From: Euryodendron excelsum
Taxonomy: Eukaryota; Streptophyta; Magnoliopsida; Ericales; Pentaphylacaceae
Length of the DNA: 64,000 bases
Assembly (NCBI GenBank): GCA_033060915.1
Contig: CM065394.1
Location: forward strand, 24,014,501-24,078,500
Direction: 5' to 3'
The position numbers and the translations under genes were made by a program. Shown here piece after piece: positions 57,446 to 64,000 of the stretch (positions are counted from its first letter, which is position 1; every line of letters begins with the position of its first letter). The notes beneath the pieces were generated by a model. That model made no database searches, was not told where the DNA came from, and saw only the letters and a program-made list of their open reading frames with translations.

Positions 57446-57899
57446 AGTAACCAGCCTCTGAAGTTTTTCGAGCATTCAAACGCCTTCATGGACCGTTCGA
57501 CCGGCTACCCATTCGAATTAGGGCATTCAAATGGCCATTTGAACAGTTTGACTGCCATTTGAACTATTAATTTCGAAAGTTCTCAAAAAGTTACATGAAA
57601 AGCATATATTATGGACCCCGATAGAACTTCTGGTTTGAAATATATGACCTTCCAAAATTTCAACTTTATATGCTATAACAGCTTATTCCACAGCTTCAGC
57701 AGCTTATACTTTGACAGCAAGCTCATTCTCCCTTCATCCGAAATGCACCCAAAATCATTCGATTTAAGCTCAAAACATATATAAAGCAAAATAAATTTAA
57801 TTAATACTAAAATCTAACTAAAGAGGCATATAAACTCCTAAACTAAGGCTAACAAAACACAAATTAAGGTGTTGTAATTGCACTTTTGGAGTGCAATCA

Positions 57900-57945
57900 C
57901 ACCCCTCCCCCCCCCCCCCCCCCCCGCCCCCACTCCCCACAACTT
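57900..57945. repeat. Poly-C tract, polypurine-tract-like on the minus strand
   Basis: A run of more than 20 C with one G interruption. On the minus strand it could be the polypurine tract of a decayed LTR element lying between here and 60100. Confidence 0.6.
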
Positions 57946-60124
57946 GCTCTTTGCTAGTCCTTAGCAAAATACAGAAAATAAAGGAGATAATCTCCACTTT
58001 TGTAGGAGTCACGGACGCATTTAGTTTATGCACCAAGCCTTTAAACTCCTTGATTACCCATAATAGACGATTGATGTCTTGTGAGGGTTTTCAGTGATGA
58101 TACCCACAAACATCCCTTTGTGAATTGCAATTAGAGATAAAAATAAGGAAAATATGTATAATCTATCTTAAAAAAACATTAGATATCATTCATATCCCCT
58201 AATACATGCAACAATATGCAATCATTCATACAAAAGAGAGGTTCAAGTATGTGAGTGAAAAATCATGCTATATAACTCAAATGAAATACACTTATGCATT
58301 CTCAAACCTTTAAGCTTTGATTTAACACCTCACCGGTCATATACTTACAAAGAAACACACACATGGCTCTTAAAATTGTATGCTCATTATAAAAGTAAAT
58401 GTTAAAGAAAAGCAAAAAAAATACCAATCATAAAAATCGAAAAAAATATAAGTGTATTAACCTAACATAGCTTCATGAATGAAAATCATAGTTGAGCATT
58501 GATTTAAAGAGGTTGACGAATGATGACTCATACTTCATTGAAATCTCAAATCAAGTACAACTTGGATCAATTAGGACTCTCTAAGGTGGAAATGTAGTTT
58601 AAAAGATACAAAAGGTTAGGAAAAGAAGAATATAAATAGATCAAATAATGTGTGATCAAGACATGAAATGATAAATGGCTAAATAACTCCAAATCTTCCT
58701 TTTTTTATTTTATAACACTCTTCTCAATATTTTGCTCTTTTCATTCACTTTCTTTAACTTTGCAACACTTATTTCTTTTCTTATTGCCTCAAGATGCTCT
58801 TTTCAAAGGTAATGCTTTCTCAATACACTCCATTTTGCATAAGAATGAGGATAAAGAAAGAGAAGGATATAAAAAACAATCAAAGGAAACAAAAAAATTT
58901 CAAGTAAGACTCATGGTTTGCAAGAAGAATGAGGGCCTAGCATCATGTCCAAAGTATCCAATTAGAGAACTCAAAAAGGTATAAGTGTCAACTTTCTTGA
59001 TCAATACTTAGCTCGTGAACCAAATGCAAATATGATGAAGCTATTCAAGAAGAAGAGGGTGAAGAATTAATCCTTGAGTAAATGTAATTGCTCCGAAAGA
59101 TTATAAATGTTCTAAAGCTCACAAAGTAAAAATCTCCACTAATGTAAGGATAAGAATGCAAAAGATAGAAACAAATGATGTTATAAAGCATGATTGTGTA
59201 CAATGATGAAATCCCCTCTACTTAAACATGAATGGGGCAACCCCAAAATGTGTTAGGTATAAAGAATGAATCAATATCAACTTGAGTCAGGATATATGTA
59301 AAAACTCCTATCTTATAATCTCAAGTTGCACTTTCATAAATACTGCAATAGTTCTCAGAAATAAAGCATCAATACATCCACCATTAATAACAAGAGATAA
59401 TCATGAAGCATATGGGAAACGTGCTAAAGATAGCAAAATAAAGTGCCAGAATTACAAGATACTTCAACCTCTACCAAAGATTCCTAGTAATCAAAATATC
59501 ATCATTCAATATAATACCTAAGAATAGTCAATAAACCATAGAGAGATCGAAGTATAACACGATGAAGTTCAAAAATGACATCCACAATGAACAATAGAGT
59601 TTTAGATATAAATGATGGAATAAATGCATATAAAGATGATATCTAAACTCTACCTCTAACTAGAGGAAGTCATATAATTGACTCAAATTTTTCAAAAATT
59701 TCCACAAAATTAGCAAAATAAAAGCAAAAATAGAGGTTAAGCTTTTATAACTACTCCACACCCCCCCCCCCCCCGGCCCCGGCGGGCGCGGACTAGAATG
59801 ATGTATTGTCCACAATGTGTGAAAATAAAGCATGAAATAAAATGAAATGGTGAAGGAAGGGGAATTAGGGTGCCTAAATGCACCCCCCCACCCCCTGGCG
59901 CCGGCCCCCAAAACTAAAATGGAAACCTAACTACAAAAATTAACAAAAATAAACATAAAACTATCGAAACTACTCCTACTCCTACACAAACTCACAAGAG
60001 GGAATCATCATGTACTAATAAGTGAAAATTTTTCATCATTCCACACATCCACTATAGGAACTTGGAAAGAGGTCAAACAAGGGTAGACATAACCAATTTT
60101 AATATCCTTGATGTTGCACCCTGA
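57946..60124. other. Probable decayed LTR-retroelement internal DNA
   Basis: AT-rich, no coding blocks found. Two more C-rich tracts at 59760-59790 and 59882-59910 carry gcccggcg-type GC-rich flanks. The class is inferred from the polypurine-like tracts and the neighbouring LTR-like repeats. Confidence 0.35.
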
Positions 60125-61215
60125 TGTTCGCCCCGAGTCTTGGTCTTAACTTGAGCGAAACCCGATACTCTCTCTGTTAGAACTCACCCTCTTAAGAGGA
60201 CGAGTGCAACAGGGGTTGGATTTGAAATTGATTTGATTAAGGGTTTTTTTTTTTTTAAAAAAAAGAAAGGTTTGGAGTCACCACCTAACATGGTTAAAGG
60301 TGTGTTAGGTAACCTAAAATTAAGTGTAATCTGAAGATCGAACTTAGGTTTTGAAAATGTCCTTTAGAGAGTTGTTTTGGAAAATAGGATTATTTAGCAA
60401 CCTTGGACAATGTTTAAAGCCCCTCTAAAAAATGACTCCGGTTTTGATCTTTGAAATAGAAATCTATGGTCCAGAAGTTGGCTATGTGTAGGGAAGATAT
60501 CCTAAGATCATCACCCTATCCCGCCCTTGTCATACCTACATGTTTATTCACCCTATATTCATTCACTTAAATCTCCAGTTACTAATTGTCCAATTATTTC
60601 TACTTAAAGCAATTTTTAAAAAGAATTTCATCATCACTTTCGAGATGAATGATGCATGATAAAAGTTTTGAGAAGAATTTGGGAGTTTGCTGAGATTGAA
60701 AAGAGAAGTTTGAAAAAAGGGATTTAATTTGGAAAAACTCTTATGAACTTATCTTGAAAAAGTTCTTAAAAGTAGTTTTATGTACCTCATGAAAGGCATG
60801 TTGATGTTTCATTGCCTTTGAGAGATTAGCTATGTGGGAACTAAACTCCTTCAAGGTTATGAGGTTTGGAAAACACTTTTAGGAAAATGGGCTAGAAACT
60901 TCCCTTAGGGTTTTGGGCTTTAGGGTTATGGAACCCTTGTTTGCATATCTCATTTTACTTTAAATAGCCTTAACCATAGGAAGGCTTAGGATTGTTTCAA
61001 GAGGGTGATGCTTGAAAATAATTTTTGGAAAGAGGTTTTGCAAAACATTTACAGTTCAGAGCCCTAACATGAACTTTATGGGTATCATTTCATATGTCAC
61101 TTTCCTTAGGAACTATGAAAGGGTTAGGATCACTTTAGGGTTATGAGTTTTTTAAATCAATTTTTGAAAGTAGTTCTTTTGAAAAACGGTAAGTGTTTAG
61201 CTATTTTGGATTGAG
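60125..61215 (-). mobile_element. Giant LTR fragment, copy D
   Basis: Matches the U5 end of copies A and C. It begins tgttcgccccgag at 60125 (the ACA end in its own sense), shows the shared ctctctgttagaactca and caccacctaacatggtta blocks, and is cut off at about 61215. An exact target duplication cannot be judged. Confidence 0.8.
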
Positions 61216-61900
61216 ACAAGTTCGAGATCGGTTGGGTCAATTCTGCCTGTACAGTTCTGGATTAATCCATTACGAATACAAAATTTTCAATCCTAAAATT
61301 TCTAGAAAGCAGCCATGTAAATAATCTGCCAAATCAAGTATGAAATTTATCTGAGCAACTATGTTTTAAGCCCAAAATAAAAACAAAATTGAGTTAAGCA
61401 ATTGTATCATGTGTCAAAGAAAATTTATCTAATTTAGGAAAATCAATAGTTTAAACAGGAAAAAGTATGAAAAATTGAAAATGCATCGAATGGTACAAAA
61501 TTAGCTCCATTATGAAAGATTCGTTATAGCATAGTCACTCAAACTTTCAACAACAGATTCGATATAAGACAAATGATATAAAGTATGATCAAACACAAGC
61601 AAGAGTCTTAATGACGAGATAAGGTTGAAGCTTTGATCGGCACTTGATCTAAACCAAAAAGATACAACAGAGTCCTTTCCTTCATATTTTCTTTGATCGA
61701 TTTACCTTTAACGATTGAAGAGTGCTGTAGAGAGAGACAGAGAGAGAGCGAGACTCTGAGATCGATCTATCTCTGTTGATTGAAGAGAGCCGAAGAGAGA
61801 GATAGAGATAGAGCGAGATGCCAAGATCGATCTACCTCTGTCGGTTGAAGAGAGCTGAAGAGAGAGCGAGACGCTGAGATTGATCTACCTTTGTCGATTG

Positions 61901-61934
<34 letters not shown>

Positions 61935-62289
61935 GCACCAGAGGAGGGATTCAATTTTGGCCTTAAAATTACAGAAAGAAAGAGAGAGAAAGAGGAGGGA
62001 TTTAGTTTCAACCCTAAATCTTTTCCCCATTTATATAGCATAGGCAATATTAAGGTGTAGCGCAGTGCGCAGAATCTGTATGGGATTGGGTCTAAGTCAG
62101 TTTTAGGTTTGGTTCTGGTTTGATTCGGTTTCATTTGGTTCTGAGTCAGAATAGTGCTAACCCGAGAACCGAACCGAACTAATCAATTTACTAAATTTTA
62201 GACCCAGAACTGAACCACAGGCCTCCTAAAACTAAACCAAACCAAGGAGGTCGGGTTGGCTCAGTTCTTGGTTCTTTTAGTTCTTTTGC
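61216..62289. other. Unassigned DNA with GA minisatellite
   Basis: 61713-61910 has three diverged units of 57-65 bp (gattgaagagagc, then gatcgatctacctctgt) followed by a GA run (61903-61929). 62100-62280 is rich in ggttcggttt-type words and their complements (gaaccgaaccgaac). No gene found. Confidence 0.5.
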
Positions 62290-64000
62290 ACACCACTACC
62301 TTCTAGGACTATCCCTAGACAACCCGGCATACTTATAATGCCATTCAAACAAATTTCGATGATTCCCGATCAAAATGACCATCTTACCCCTTAGCGCCCA
62401 ATCGCCCTTGTCAACCACACCAGCTCTGGGTATCAAAATTGTAAACCCTCGGGGCACTCCCGCGAGTATCCCTAATCTCCAAGTGCCATCCCAGTCCATT
62501 TCGAGACCATTCTGATGAACCCTAGTCAAAATGACCATTTTACTCCTGGCGTGTCGGTTATCCTTTTCAACCATACTGGCTCTGGATAGGAAACCAACAA
62601 TTCCTGGGACACTCTCGAGTGCCCCTGTCTTTTTTCCAGTGGACCCCATAGCCTAACAGTTTTTCAAATCGAACTAGAGCCACTTGTAGTGTAGCCAGGT
62701 CAAAAAATGGCTAGGAGTCACTAGGAGTGACACCCAAATCTTTATCTTATAACCCAAGGTCGAATCAAATCTGCAAAGATCATTTCCATATAGGGTTGGC
62801 GCCACTCATCAATCCGCAAAAATCATTTCCATATAGGGTTAGTGCCAGGCCAAAAATTGGCTGAGTGCCACTAGAACCATCACTTTTACTTTTGCCTATA
62901 AATACAGTGCGCCCCCCAACGTATTCTAGGTCTGAAAATTTACAGCAAAGCTCTGCCAAACTCTCTGCAACCCCTAAAAATTTAACAAACACTAATTCTC
63001 TCAAAGGTGTGAGTCTTCCTGGCCTCTTATACTCAAACCCTAGCCTTCACACACAATTGAAGGCTAACTCCAGCCCCTTCAAATCTCTTGAAGGCCTCCC
63101 AAGTCCAAGGCAAAGTCAGCATCGAAGGTTGAAGAAGAAGTAAAGAAGAGGTAGGGTTTTTTTAAGTTTATGCTCTCCCCCTCTTTCTGTTCTCCCTCCT
63201 AATCCACTTGGACTATTCTCTATTTTAATCCTTATCTTCTTCTCCCCGTTCTTGTATGCTTGAAACAAGAGGACCTTGGGTCCATGCTTACAAAAAGCCT
63301 TGGGAAGGTCACCAGTTGGGGACCTTCCTATAGTCTATCTTGCGATGGTGTGGTCTTGAGCCCTTTTGATTATGTGGTGAAGCTTCAAACCTTGTATGTT
63401 CATGACCCTTTATATTACAATTATCATGACCATGCATTGTTTACAATTGTTTTGCTTTTAAACTCACAATCCTAAGGCAATTCCAACCTTGTCATGGTTA
63501 GGGTTTTCCTAGGAAAGTGATATCCTCAAAGTGGCCACCATTGTCCGTATTAGGATTTCAAGCCCCAACTTGATTTCAAAAGTATAATCCTAAAGTGATT
63601 ATAGCCTTTTCATGATTAGGGTTACTTTAAGAAAGTGATATATTCAATAAGGCCTCCAAAGGCCACATTAGGGTTTCAAACCCTAAACACCTCTTTTGCA
63701 ACCTAATTTTCAAATATCTTTAAATTGCATGTTCAAAGGTTTTTCCAAAAATTGGTCCAAGAGTTGCTGTGTTAAAGCCCTCGAAGTCTATGTCTTAGGA
63801 AACCCTAGCTTTGACCCTTAAACTCCATTCTAGCATCTATTGTATTCAAGTTGCGTCAAAATGGTTTTCAAAATCGTTAGTGCATCATGTCTTTCCAAAT
63901 TGCATAACTCTCTTGAGTTGTCTTCAAAAAGTGTCATATAAAATCATAAGTTTTCCATGCTAAAGACTTCACATAAAATCATGAAAGATTTGCACATAAA
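62290..64000 (+). mobile_element. Giant LTR fragment, copy E, runs off the window
   Basis: Plus-sense copy starting inside U3. The TATA box (cctataaatacag) is at 62895-62907. Downstream it follows copy B and the complements of A and C closely (cttgtatgcttgaaacaag, gttagggttttcctaggaaa). It continues past 64000. Confidence 0.82.

Noticed and set aside
61767..62134. Two overlapping minus frames rich in Ser and Leu
   Set aside because: Products of the GA minisatellite and GA run.

Overview
The window is nuclear DNA of a flowering plant, most likely a eudicot with a repeat-rich, probably woody genome. The evidence is spliced genes with GT-AG introns, a plastid-type biotin carboxyl carrier protein, a NAC transcription factor, relics of UGT83A-type glycosyltransferases, L1-type LINEs, a chromodomain Ty3/gypsy element, hAT, MITE and Helitron relics, and many CT/GA, TA and AC microsatellites. 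I could not fix the species. Only two genes look intact: a four-exon NAC gene (32573-34488, minus) and a seven-exon BCCP gene (37492-41767, minus). I saw no RNA gene and no CRISPR array.

Layout. 1-5413: a UGT83A-like pseudogene split inside exon 1 by a 3.5-kb insertion that holds a minus-strand LINE, a captured Rab (RabC/Rab18-like) P-loop exon and an older repeat. 5414-7800: a small second UGT relic and MITEs. 7815-18323: a three-level nest, in which a plus-strand LINE 3' end is split by a minus-strand chromovirus (8363-18154), whose 5' LTR is split by a 4947-bp solo LTR (12848-17794). Both inner layers have exact 5-bp target duplications. 18516-24890: two minus-strand LINEs, one holding a 1-kb hAT-type element with an 8-bp duplication. 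25127-29326: a second copy of the giant LTR. 29327-32450: MITEs and a third UGT relic. 32573-34592: NAC gene. 34600-37490: intergenic DNA with three small tandem duplications. 37492-41950: BCCP gene, whose fourth intron carries a foldback repeat with a 180-bp Helitron-like insert. 42000-49060: AT-rich intergenic DNA with a 1.5-kb tandem duplication. 49080-55600: a 465-bp repeat family interrupted by the third giant LTR. 56140-60120: tandemly duplicated retroelement-like DNA with poly-C tracts. 60125-64000: two further giant-LTR pieces in opposite orientations.

How the parts relate. The two live genes sit in the repeat-poor middle, about 3 kb apart. BCCP supplies the biotin arm of plastid acetyl-CoA carboxylase for fatty-acid synthesis. 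The NAC gene would encode a short nuclear DNA-binding protein with little beyond the NAC domain. They show no functional link. The most unusual component is the giant LTR family: five copies, no internal coding region seen, 4.2-4.9 kb when complete, ends TGTAAGCACCC to ACA, a TATA box about 1.5-1.7 kb in, and copy-specific minisatellites in U3.
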